64,000 bases of DNA, from contig NZ_JAAIII010000006.1 in the NCBI RefSeq assembly GCF_012932425.1, positions 62,001 to 126,000 of the forward strand, given 5' to 3'. Positions within the stretch are counted from its first letter, which is position 1, and each line of letters opens with the position of its first letter. Shown piece after piece: positions 17,233 through 25,314 of the stretch. The notes under the pieces are model-generated. The model was not told the origin of the DNA and searched no databases. It worked only from the letters and a program-made list of their open reading frames with translations. Made by a program: the position numbers and the translations under genes. The DNA is from Bifidobacterium oedipodis (lineage in GTDB: Bacteria > Actinomycetota > Actinomycetes > Actinomycetales > Bifidobacteriaceae).

Positions 17233-19986
17233 ATGGCATCATCAGAAGAACAGATCGCTCCCGCTGACGCCGCCATCGTCACCACCGGAACCGGAACCAA
17301 GGTGCCGGAGGAGCATGATCTTCCCGAAAACCTCAAGCACGACATGGATCTGTGTCTTACGATCCTGCGTGACGTGCTGGGCGAATACGATCCCAAGCTG
17401 CTCGCCACCTTCGATACCGTGCGCAATTACGCGGTGGAGGCTTCGGCTGAGCACTTCGGCGGCATGACCGACCCGAACCCCGGGCATGATGGTCTTCAGG
17501 CAGCCGTGGACGTAATCGACAACATGCGTCTGCGCGATGCCCAACTGCTTGCTCGCGCTTTCGCCACCTACTTCCATCTGGCGAACCTGTCTGAGGAGAA
17601 TTACCGCGTTTCCGTGCTGCATAAGCGCGAAGCCGAGGTTTCCGAGGATCAGGCCGTCGATCCCATCAACGAACTGACCGTGGCCTATCATCAGCTCATC
17701 AACGAGATGGGCCCGGCCAAGGCCAAGGAGCTGTTGGATCGCCTCGAATTCCACCCTGTGTTCACCGCGCACCCCACTGAGGCGCGTCGTAAGGCTATCG
17801 AGGGCAAGATCCGCCGCATCGCCGAACTGCTGGAGCTGCATAAGACGCTCGGCGGCTCGGATAAGAAGGAGAATTGCCGTCGTCTCTATAACGAGATCGA
17901 CGCCATGTTCCGCACGTCGCCGATCGCGCTGAAGAAGCCGACGCCGGTTGAGGAAGCGGATACGATTCTCGACATCTTCGACAACACCCTGTTCCACACG
18001 ATTCCGCAGGTGTACCGTCGCTTTGACGATTGGGTGCTGGGCGACAAGGCCGGTTTGGTTGAGCCTGTCTGCCCCGCATTCTTCCACCCGGGCAGCTGGA
18101 TCGGTTCCGACCGCGACGGCAACCCGAACGTCACCGCCAAGGTGAGCCGTCAGGTGGCTCGCAAGTTCTCCGACCATGTGTTGACTGCGCTTGAAGAAGC
18201 CACCCGCACCGTGGGCCGCAACCTGACGATGGAAGCGGAAACCACCCCGACTTCGCCCGAGCTGAAGGCACTGTGGGGTCATCAGAAGGAAATGAGCGAG
18301 CGTCTGACCGACAAGGCCGCGCTGATCTCCACCAAGGAGCTGCATCGTGCGGTGATGCTGGTGATCGCTGATCGCCTGCATTACACCATTGAACGCGACG
18401 CCGACCTCATGTATCACTCCTGCGATGACTACATCGCCGATCTTAAGGTGGTGCAGCGTTCCCTGGCCGAAGCTGGCGCCAAGCGCGCAGCTTACGGTCC
18501 GCTGCAGGATCTGATCTGGCAGGCCGAAACCTTCGGCTTCCACATGGTGGAGATGGAGTTCCGTCAGCATTCCGTGGTGCACGCCCGCGCCCTTGCGGAT
18601 ATTCGCGAGCACGGCCTGCACGGCGAACGCGGTGAACTGCAGCCGATGACGCACGAGGTGCTCGACACCTTCCGTGCCCTCGGCGCAATCCAGAAGCGCA
18701 ACGGCGAAAAGGCCGCTCGCCGCTACATCATCTCCTTCACGCAGAGCGCCCAGAACATCAGGGACGTCTACGAGCTGAACCGTCTGGCTTTCGCTCATCC
18801 TGAGGATGTGCCGACCATCGACGTGATCCCGCTGTTCGAGCAGCTTGAGGATCTGCAGAACTCGGTGAATGTGCTTGAGGAAATGATCAAGATTCCTGAA
18901 GTACAGGCACGTCTTAAGGCCACCGGCGGCAAGCTCGAAGTCATGCTCGGCTACTCCGATTCTTCGAAGGACGCTGGCCCGACTTCCGCCACGCTGGCTC
19001 TGCACTCCGCTCAGGAGCGCATCGCCAAGTGGGCTGAGTCGCACGATATCGATCTGACCCTGTTCCATGGCCGCGGCGGTGCTGTTGGTCGTGGTGGCGG
19101 CCCCGCCAACCGTGCGGTGCTCGCCCAGCCGGTCGGTTCGGTGAAGTGCCGTTTCAAGCTCACCGAGCAGGGCGAGGTCATCTTCGCTCGCTACGGCAAC
19201 CCGGTGCTGGCCATCCGCCACGTCGAATCCGTGGCTGCGGCAACCCTGCTACAGTCCGCGCCGAGTGTGGAGAAGACGAACACCGACATGACCGCCAAGT
19301 ATGCGGACATGGCTGCCTCGCTGGATAAGGCATCTCACGAACGCTTCCTGGATCTGCTGCACACCGACGACTTCGCTTCGTGGTTCTCCACGGTGACGCC
19401 ACTGGTGGAGATTGGCTTGCTGCCGATCGGCTCTCGTCCGGCCAAGCGCGGTCTTGGTGCCAAGTCGCTCGACGATTTGCGTACGATTCCGTGGATCTTC
19501 TCCTGGGCTCAAGCTCGCATCAACCTGGCCGCTTGGTATGGTCTGGGCACCGCGTGCGAGCAGTTCGGCGATCTGGCTACGCTGCGCAAGGCGTATGAGG
19601 AATGGCCGCTGTTCTCGACGTTCATCGACAACATCGAAATGTCGCTGGCCAAGACCGACGAGCGCATCGCCAAGATGTATCTGGCGTTGGGCGACCGTGA
19701 GGATCTCAACGACAAGGTGCTTGGCGAGATGGAACTCACCCGCAAGTGGGTTTTGAAGATTGTGGGCGACGAATGGCCGCTGCAGCACCGCCACGTGCTC
19801 GGCCAGGCGATCCGCATCCGCTCGCCGTACGTCGACGCACTGTCCGTCACGCAGGTGCTGGCCTTGAAGTCGCTGCGTAAGAAGGTGGACAAGGAAGAGC
19901 TGAGCCAGAGCCAACAGGCCGGGTTCATCTATCTGATCCTGTGCACCGTAAGCGGCGTCGCCGCCGGCCTGCAGAACACAGGCTGA
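17233..19986 (+). CDS. ppc: Phosphoenolpyruvate carboxylase
   Basis: A 917-residue cytoplasmic enzyme making oxaloacetate from PEP and bicarbonate, the main anaplerotic step in bifidobacteria. Landmarks are FHPVFTAHPTEARRKA (about residue 175, catalytic His), PGSWIGSDRDGNPNVTA, GYSDSSKDAGPTSA, LFHGRGGAVGRGGGP (about 612) and the invariant C-terminal QNTG. AAAGGAGG precedes ATG 17233 at optimal spacing. It is flanked downstream by a palindrome cluster and a terminator. Confidence is high. Confidence 0.97.
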   Translation: MASSEEQIAPADAAIVTTGTGTKVPEEHDLPENLKHDMDLCLTILRDVLGEYDPKLLATFDTVRNYAVEASAEHFGGMTDPNPGHDGLQAAVDVIDNMRLRDAQLLARAFATYFHLANLSEENYRVSVLHKREAEVSEDQAVDPINELTVAYHQLINEMGPAKAKELLDRLEFHPVFTAHPTEARRKAIEGKIRRIAELLELHKTLGGSDKKENCRRLYNEIDAMFRTSPIALKKPTPVEEADTILDIFDNTLFHTIPQVYRRFDDWVLGDKAGLVEPVCPAFFHPGSWIGSDRDGNPNVTAKVSRQVARKFSDHVLTALEEATRTVGRNLTMEAETTPTSPELKALWGHQKEMSERLTDKAALISTKELHRAVMLVIADRLHYTIERDADLMYHSCDDYIADLKVVQRSLAEAGAKRAAYGPLQDLIWQAETFGFHMVEMEFRQHSVVHARALADIREHGLHGERGELQPMTHEVLDTFRALGAIQKRNGEKAARRYIISFTQSAQNIRDVYELNRLAFAHPEDVPTIDVIPLFEQLEDLQNSVNVLEEMIKIPEVQARLKATGGKLEVMLGYSDSSKDAGPTSATLALHSAQERIAKWAESHDIDLTLFHGRGGAVGRGGGPANRAVLAQPVGSVKCRFKLTEQGEVIFARYGNPVLAIRHVESVAAATLLQSAPSVEKTNTDMTAKYADMAASLDKASHERFLDLLHTDDFASWFSTVTPLVEIGLLPIGSRPAKRGLGAKSLDDLRTIPWIFSWAQARINLAAWYGLGTACEQFGDLATLRKAYEEWPLFSTFIDNIEMSLAKTDERIAKMYLALGDREDLNDKVLGEMELTRKWVLKIVGDEWPLQHRHVLGQAIRIRSPYVDALSVTQVLALKSLRKKVDKEELSQSQQAGFIYLILCTVSGVAAGLQNTG

Positions 19987-20180
19987 TGAACAGCGCTGTG
20001 CGCTGTTCATAGCAGCGAGCAGCGATAGCGTCGCGAGCGTCGCACAAAACGACATTTGCGTAGAAGGTATCGCGCCCGCGCGCGATACCTTCTGTTTGAA
20101 AGCCCAGTGGGCTTTCAAACCGCAAATGTAGCGAGTGTGATGCGCTCGAGGGGAGCGAAGCTCCCGCGCATCACACTCGC
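19986..20180 (+). repeat. Nested palindrome cluster after ppc
   Basis: Four perfect or near-perfect hairpins follow the ppc stop. 19986-20010 has 11-bp arms beginning ATGAACAGCGC. 20062-20093 has arms beginning AGAAGGTATCGCGC. 20094-20120 has arms GTTTGAAAGCCCA. 20131-20180 has 15-bp arms GCGAGTGTGATGCGC around an inner GGGAGC/GCTCCC hairpin. The second and third are enclosed by ACATTTGCG (20052-20060) and CGCAAATGT (20121-20129), giving a three-way-junction layout. Confidence 0.85.
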
Positions 20181-20188
20181 AGTACAGC

Positions 20189-20222
20189 ATGGCCGCGCAC
20201 ATTGCGCGGCCATTCCTTTTTC
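20189..20222 (+). terminator. Rho-independent terminator
   Basis: Stem ATGGCCGCGCA / TGCGCGGCCAT with a short loop, followed by a TTCCTTTTTC tract. It closes the ppc transcript after the palindrome cluster. Confidence 0.75.
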
Positions 20223-20294
20223 AGACTTATGAGTCTTCTCTATCGCGTCTATCGTGCCCCTCAGTCAATACCATCACACACTGGCCCCCAATAA

Positions 20295-20900
20295 CTAATA
20301 CCGCCGATCCTTCCAGTAATACTCATAATCATGCTCGCCAATCTCGCGAATCACCTTGCAAGGGCTCCCATAAGCGACCACATTCGCCGGAACATCTTTG
20401 GTAACCAGGCTGTTCGCGCCGATTACGCTGTTATCGCCAATGGTCACGCCGGGCAGCACAGTTACGCCAGCGCCAATCCATACGTTACGTCCGATGACAA
20501 TCGGCGCGGAATACTGGCCACTTTTCTCACGTAGATCAGGACGAATCGGATGCCCGGTAGTCACTAAGGTGACGTTCGGCCCGATCATGGTGTAGTCGCC
20601 GATGGTGATGTCTGTGTCGTCAACCAGTGTGAGGTTGAAGTTTGCATAGCAGTGGCTGCCCCAATGCGTGCAGCAGCCCCAATTGGCGTGCACGGGCGGC
20701 TCAAGATACGTGCTGTCGCCTACCTCAGCGAATAACTCTTTCATAATCGCCTTGCGACGTTCCGGATCGTCGGGGCGTGAATTGTTGAAGTCATACAGCA
20801 GCTGCAACTGCGCACGCTGTGCCTCGGCCATGCCGGGGTAGTCGCAGAAATACACACCTGGGCTGCGCATAACATCCAAAATTTCCTGTGGAACACTCAT
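20295..20900 (-). CDS. Sugar O-acetyltransferase (maltose/galactoside acetyltransferase type)
   Basis: A 201-residue acetyl-CoA-dependent transferase with a left-handed beta-helix of hexapeptide repeats. The N-terminal Mac domain has KAIMKELFAEVGDSTYLEPP, then NWGCCTHWGSHCYANFNLTLVDD and the helix TIGDYTMIGPNVTLVTTGHPI. The histidine in TGHP is the expected catalytic base, followed by GAGVTVLPGVTIGDNSVIGANSLVTKDVP. ATG 20900 (MSVPQE) has GGAG 8 nt upstream, so the longer frame to 21050 is not used. The acceptor sugar is unknown. Confidence 0.9.
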   Translation of the reverse strand: MSVPQEILDVMRSPGVYFCDYPGMAEAQRAQLQLLYDFNNSRPDDPERRKAIMKELFAEVGDSTYLEPPVHANWGCCTHWGSHCYANFNLTLVDDTDITIGDYTMIGPNVTLVTTGHPIRPDLREKSGQYSAPIVIGRNVWIGAGVTVLPGVTIGDNSVIGANSLVTKDVPANVVAYGSPCKVIREIGEHDYEYYWKDRRY

Positions 20901-21027
20901 CGTCGCGTCTCCTTTCGCCATTGTGAAACCTGCCTCAATGCCTTGCCTCCCATTATGGACGGACAACACCATCGAGTCCAGAACCGCCCCACCCCATCGC
21001 GCCAACAATCCTCGAACACCAGCGCAC

Positions 21028-21157
21028 GGTTCCATAATGTTACAAATCACCCCTCAAACCGGCTCTATAATGTGACAAACAGAGGGCTAATCTGTCTCTA
21101 TAATGTGACATAGGACTGCAATAATTGGCTCTATTATGTGACATAAGGCGGTGGAAC
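21028..21157 (+). repeat. Iteron array i: four direct repeats with exact 33-bp period
   Basis: Units start at 21028, 21061, 21094 and 21127 with consensus GGCTCTATAATGTGACA. The first is most diverged (GGTTCCATAATGTTACA). The last runs into the start region of the DUF4143 gene at 21158. Every unit contains a TATAAT-like core. Confidence 0.85.
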
Positions 21158-22480
21158 ATGTTGAAACGCAAGGCAACTGAGAAGATATCCTTTTGGAAGC
21201 AGCACAAGGGCAAGCAGGCATTACTGATCGACGGAGCTCGACAAGTTGGCAAGACAAGTATCATCGAGGACTTCGGGCGCTCCAACTACCAGCATATGGT
21301 CGAAATCAATTTCGTAGACAATCCCGATGCACTCACTGCCGTCAATAACGCGAGCACCGCCGACGATCTGTTTCTCGCCATCTCCGCCTACGCTGACGAC
21401 GAACTTGTTCCCAGTGAAACACTGATCTTCCTCGATGAAGTCCAGCAATGCGCCAACGTGGTCACCATGATCAAATTCCTCGTCAACCGCTATGGGCAAT
21501 ACGACTACATATTGTCTGGATCGCTGCTTGGCGTCGAACTGAAATCAGTTGTTTCCGTACCAGTTGGCTATTTGGATTCCTTCACCATGTACCCCATGGA
21601 TTTTGAGGAATACTGTTGGGCACGCAAAGTGCCGCAGAATGTGTTGCAGGAAGTAACCGACGCATATGTAGAGCGACGTCCCGTCAACCAAGCTGTGCAC
21701 AAGCGTATGACCGATCTGTTCCATGAGTATCTGCTGGTGGGAGGCATGCCGGATGCGGTTTCCGTATTCATCGCGGAGCACAATATACAATCACTGCGGG
21801 CGCGGCAGACAGCCATCATCAACCGCTATCAGGATGACATCTCACAGTATGCCGATTCGTTGGCGCATAAGCAGGATATTCGTCGCATTTTCGATCTGAT
21901 TCCCAGCGAACTCAATCAGCAAAACAAACGATTCCGCATTTCCAGCATGGATACACACGCTCGCATGACCCGCCACGAGAACGACTTTCTCTGGCTGGCC
22001 GACGCCGGCGTGGCCATTCCCGTATACAACGTTGACGAACCACGATATCCACTGATGTTGTCCATGAACTCGCGCTTGTTCAAACTATTTCTGGATGACG
22101 TGGGTCTGCTGACCTGTCTGTGCGGCATGGACATAGTGCGTGATCTGCTCAACGACCGCACCGACATCAACTATGGCGCACTGTATGAGAATGCCATAGC
22201 TCAGGAACTGAAAGCGCATGGTTTCCCGTTGTATTACTTCAAGGACAACGCGATAGGGGAACTTGATTTCGTAATCGAGCACCCGCGCGGTCGCGTTATG
22301 CCGATTGAAGTGAAGGCCGGGAAAAACTACAAGCGACACAGCGCATTGACGCGTGCACTATCGACCCCGAATTATGACATGGAGCATGGCATCGTTCTTG
22401 CCAAAGCCAATGTGGAGACTGACGGAATCATCGATTATCTGCCGATCTACATGGTGTCGCAATTGGCGTATGACGAATAG
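21158..22480 (+). CDS. AAA ATPase with DUF4143 nuclease-fold C-terminus, paralogue 1
   Basis: 440 residues. Walker A is GARQVGKTS (about 27-35) and Walker B is LIFLDEVQQ. An arginine-bearing sensor segment reads YDYILSGSLLG. A middle winged-helix-like region follows, then a DUF4143 C-terminus where D (ELDFVIE) and ExK (IEVKAGK) form the PD-(D/E)XK-type pattern. ATG 21158 (MLKRKATEK) follows GGCGGTGG. The 33-bp iteron array lies immediately upstream, suggesting autoregulation. Function is not established for this family; two paralogues are at 48597 and 50118. The gene is the first of an accessory island. Confidence 0.85.
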   Translation: MLKRKATEKISFWKQHKGKQALLIDGARQVGKTSIIEDFGRSNYQHMVEINFVDNPDALTAVNNASTADDLFLAISAYADDELVPSETLIFLDEVQQCANVVTMIKFLVNRYGQYDYILSGSLLGVELKSVVSVPVGYLDSFTMYPMDFEEYCWARKVPQNVLQEVTDAYVERRPVNQAVHKRMTDLFHEYLLVGGMPDAVSVFIAEHNIQSLRARQTAIINRYQDDISQYADSLAHKQDIRRIFDLIPSELNQQNKRFRISSMDTHARMTRHENDFLWLADAGVAIPVYNVDEPRYPLMLSMNSRLFKLFLDDVGLLTCLCGMDIVRDLLNDRTDINYGALYENAIAQELKAHGFPLYYFKDNAIGELDFVIEHPRGRVMPIEVKAGKNYKRHSALTRALSTPNYDMEHGIVLAKANVETDGIIDYLPIYMVSQLAYDE

Positions 22481-22596
22481 CTAGTTCCATGATTGTGCAT
22501 CGTCCTGATGCGCGCAGACTAAGAGTATGCCAAGATCGAAATCCGATCTCTCACAGAGAGAGCCGATAGAATAGCAATATCAACAGGAGGTGGCTT

Positions 22597-22830
22597 ATGA
22601 CTATGGTTGAATCTTTGCCGCATTATGCAGAGGCAGAAGCCGTGGCCAAGGCACGCGGTTCCAACATCATCGATATGATCAGCGCCTATCTCGCGGGAGT
22701 CGCAGCAGTTGGCGAACGCCGCGTTGTCAAAGTCAATACTGTATACAAACCGGAAAGGTCATCCAGCGGCCGTATTGTGTTGCCAGCCGAATGGGATGAT
22801 CCCGAGGATGCCATTTATGACAACATGTGA
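22597..22830 (+). CDS. Antitoxin of a MazF/PemK-like toxin-antitoxin pair
   Basis: A 77-residue protein with a strong AGGAGG ribosome site 7 nt before ATG 22597. It has a helical N-terminus (SLPHYAEAEAVAKARGSNII) and a C-terminus with SSGRIVLPAEWDDPEDA, which looks like a toxin-wrapping tail. It overlaps the toxin gene by 14 nt, the usual coupling in these modules. I do not recognise a named antitoxin family; the role is inferred mainly from position and size. Confidence 0.65.
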   Translation: MTMVESLPHYAEAEAVAKARGSNIIDMISAYLAGVAAVGERRVVKVNTVYKPERSSSGRIVLPAEWDDPEDAIYDNM

Positions 22831-23188
22831 CGTTACGCCATACGATGTTTTTCTGATGTGGGTGGAATTTCCAGATCACCCCGGCATCGGTAAAACTCGT
22901 CCAGTGGTGATTACCGAAGTCGATGACGATTCAATCTCCGGCGTGGTCGCAAAAGTGACCAGTCGAACCGATTGGACCGGTGCCGGTGACGTACTGTTGT
23001 TGGACTGGCAAGAAGCAGGTTTATTGGCTCCTTCAATGGTCAGATGCGGCGAACGTTTTGAATTCAAACTCGAAGACCTTTACCGACGTTTCGGAGCATT
23101 ATCCGACCGGGATGCAGAGCGAGTGGCATCCGGCTTGGAACGCACACAGGATGTCTTGCCGCACAAACGCATACGACCACGAGATTAG
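22817..23188 (+). CDS. MazF/PemK-like toxin
   Basis: A 123-residue protein with the PemK/MazF-type opening DVFLMWVEFPDHPGIGKTRPVVITE, which corresponds to the family's W-V-F...G-RP-VV pattern. It continues with VAKVTSRTDWTGAGDVLLLDWQEAGLLAPSMVRCG, where the S(K/R)-V segment is also family-like. Such toxins usually cleave mRNA. ATG 22817 lies inside the antitoxin 3' end (14-nt overlap); an ATG at 22796 is an alternative. The assignment rests on short motifs. Confidence 0.65.
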   Translation: MTTCDVTPYDVFLMWVEFPDHPGIGKTRPVVITEVDDDSISGVVAKVTSRTDWTGAGDVLLLDWQEAGLLAPSMVRCGERFEFKLEDLYRRFGALSDRDAERVASGLERTQDVLPHKRIRPRD

Positions 23189-23258
23189 TACCGCTCTCAG
23201 CACCCTGATTGTCCCCGACAGCAACCAAGGTTTTTGGGGTTATAGGCCAAATTGGAAA

Positions 23259-23301
23259 AGGCGGAGTGACTGATCGTGAATAGCGATCGGTCACTCCGCC
23301 T
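23259..23301. terminator. Bidirectional hairpin terminator
   Basis: An 18-bp stem beginning AGGCGGAGTGACTGATCG, with one mismatch and a short loop, between the convergent toxin and AIPR-like genes. Confidence 0.75.
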
Positions 23302-23320
23302 CAGCTTTCCACACCAGCGA

Positions 23321-24751
23321 TCAACTCAGAATGCCAGCGAGTGCCATCTTGTAGGCGTCCTCAACAGTGCTGTAACTCATCGCAGCCTTACCCACCTTCT
23401 GTGGATCCCAGCCCAGAGGCTTGAATACCTCTATATATCGCTTCACGATGGCCGGTAAATACTGCTCCAAGAACCGCTGCGGGTTACGCCTCCATGTCAA
23501 CGTCTCCGGATCAACCAGCGCGTTCAACCCATATACAAGTGGCACGATAAAGCCTTCAGGATTCTCCTTGTCCACCTTCTTACCCCCGAACGGAGTGGTT
23601 TTAATGGTGTTAGTGGAATTGGCCTTCTCAACAGCAGTGATCTTGCCGTATGCACCACCCGCACGGTTGTACAACGACGGGAACTGTTCGTAGATATAGT
23701 CGTAGAGCGCTGGGATTTCCACGGCGAGCTTCAATGCCTGAAGCGTGGCGGGATTACGCAAATCCATGGTGTAGTCGCCAGTTGCCGATGACACATCGGG
23801 CGAGCTCATGTACCGCTCAAAACGCTGCAGACCATCCGCCTTACTGCTGTACATCTTCACCGGCGCCGGCGGTTCCACCTTCTTACCATCCTCGTCAGTA
23901 ACCACAGGAGCATGACGCAGCACAATCCAGACCAGCGAGATGAGATCCTGAACGCGGATGTCGCCGCCTTCATTGGTCTTCCACTCGATGCGTTCATACA
24001 GATTCGGGTCACGTTTACGCAACTGCTTCTTCAGCTCATCGAACAGACCCTGCTGGTTCGCCTTCGCAGAAGCAGTAAGTTCCGCATTATTGTTGCGGGC
24101 TTCACAAATTTCCAGCAGATTATGACGGAACTCTTCCGCGCATAGCTTATCATCAGGATTCGCGGGGACAAGCAGCTCAACCGGCACATAGAATGAAAGG
24201 TCTGGCTCACCACTGTCTTCATCGGAACCGTCGGCGCTTTTACGTACAGAAATTTGATAGCGTTGGATTGCATCTCGGTTATCGTTCCACAGTTCCTTGA
24301 ATTCGCTCCACGTCACGCGTTTGCGACCAAGCTTCTTGCCCTGCAACGCCAAAGCACGCTTCAGAATCAGCATGCCAATGGCGAGTGTGTTATGACCACC
24401 GTCGAGGATGCCCTCAATGCTGCGATTATCGAAAAACATGTGTACGCGATCCCGTTCAAGATCCTCATAATCGGATGCCGCAAGAAGGATACCTTTAGTC
24501 TTGAATGGGAACAATGAAGGATCGCTCTCGATGGAATCCTGTATGGCATCAGTGACATTACCAGTTTTCGAATCACGAGGATTCGCTTGAAGATCAAGGT
24601 GATCGATCAACGGAATAATATACTTCGCCTTCACCAGTCCGGTGATTTTGCTGGTATCGCCGATGGTTTGACGGGAAGGCTTTTCGAAGCGGACGATGAC
24701 ACCTTGTTCATCACGTTCCGCGGTATTGACGTTTGTTGTTGCGACGCTCAT
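23321..24751 (-). CDS. AIPR-like (abortive infection phage resistance) protein
   Basis: A 476-residue soluble protein. The central segment runs PSLFPFKTKGILLAAS, then VHMFFDNRSIEGILDGGHNTLAIG, the arrangement (a K-G-I block then a DGGH/DGQH-like block) seen in AIPR and DGQHR/DndB-like proteins. No nuclease motif is clear. ATG 24751 (MSVATTNV) has AAAGGAG just upstream, so the frame to 24829 is not used. The island context with a toxin-antitoxin pair and a DUF4143 ATPase supports a defence-type role, but that is inference. Confidence 0.6.
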   Translation of the reverse strand: MSVATTNVNTAERDEQGVIVRFEKPSRQTIGDTSKITGLVKAKYIIPLIDHLDLQANPRDSKTGNVTDAIQDSIESDPSLFPFKTKGILLAASDYEDLERDRVHMFFDNRSIEGILDGGHNTLAIGMLILKRALALQGKKLGRKRVTWSEFKELWNDNRDAIQRYQISVRKSADGSDEDSGEPDLSFYVPVELLVPANPDDKLCAEEFRHNLLEICEARNNNAELTASAKANQQGLFDELKKQLRKRDPNLYERIEWKTNEGGDIRVQDLISLVWIVLRHAPVVTDEDGKKVEPPAPVKMYSSKADGLQRFERYMSSPDVSSATGDYTMDLRNPATLQALKLAVEIPALYDYIYEQFPSLYNRAGGAYGKITAVEKANSTNTIKTTPFGGKKVDKENPEGFIVPLVYGLNALVDPETLTWRRNPQRFLEQYLPAIVKRYIEVFKPLGWDPQKVGKAAMSYSTVEDAYKMALAGILS

Positions 24752-25245
24752 ATACGTCTCCTTTCTTGAATATCGGTTTGCGAGTCTTCGGAGACTCGTC
24801 AACCGGCATGTATCTTGATTACTATTCACTGCATCTTTTGCAGTATTTAAGAGTGACAGGATTGATGCAAAGCAACCTACACGCTATGTGGCAAACGTAC
24901 ACACATTGATATGGAACCAGAACTTGGCCATACCAAGCAGATCGGCATCTTCATTGTCACCGAACTCGTTGATCAATTTATCCGCCAACAGCTTGCGCTC
25001 AATAAGCAGCCCAAAGTTGGGATCCATGTATAGGGAGAGTTGACCATAGCAACCTTCTTTCCGCCGAATTATCCAATCCGGTCTTAATTGGTCTCTCTGG
25101 TAGAGAGAATTTCCACCAGCCATCCGGCTGATTCGTGCTTACAAGTATGCCACATTATTCAGCAATGGTAAATATTTCAACAGCCGAACGTTGAATTCCA
25201 ACCACGCAGAAGATCTGAGAGCAAAGTAACAACACCGAAAGATTA
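24752..25245. other. Intergenic region of low gene content
   Basis: 494 bp upstream of the AIPR-like gene, more A+T-rich than the flanks. It includes a small hairpin at 24781-24798 (CGAGTCT/AGACTCG around TCGG) and one doubtful small frame at 24884-25123. It may be the remnant of a lost island gene. Confidence 0.5.
24884..25123 (-). CDS. Doubtful small hypothetical protein
   Basis: A 79-residue frame, MAGGNSLYQRDQLRPDWIIR to WFHINVCTFAT. The composition is protein-like (balanced charged and hydrophobic residues) but no family is recognised and no good ribosome site precedes it. It could be the surviving piece of a truncated gene. Confidence 0.25.
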   Translation of the reverse strand: MAGGNSLYQRDQLRPDWIIRRKEGCYGQLSLYMDPNFGLLIERKLLADKLINEFGDNEDADLLGMAKFWFHINVCTFAT

Positions 25246-25289
25246 AAGTGTGGGTGGTGCCTGAGTTTGGTCAGGTACCACCCACACTT
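25246..25289 (-). terminator. Terminator of the flavoprotein gene
   Basis: A long stem (AAGTGTGGGTGG with CCACCCACACTT, plus an inner CTGA/TCAG block) just after the minus-strand stop at 25315, followed on that strand by TTTAAT. Confidence 0.8.
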
Positions 25290-25314
25290 ATATGCCTTTA
25301 CGCGTAGCTACGGC

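Noticed and set aside
17242-19221. Long open frame antisense to ppc (659 codons)
   Set aside because: It is a mirror of the biased codon use of ppc; no ribosome site and no recognisable protein family.
24884-25123. Confident gene in the AIPR upstream gap
   Set aside because: Listed only as doubtful: no ribosome site or family match.
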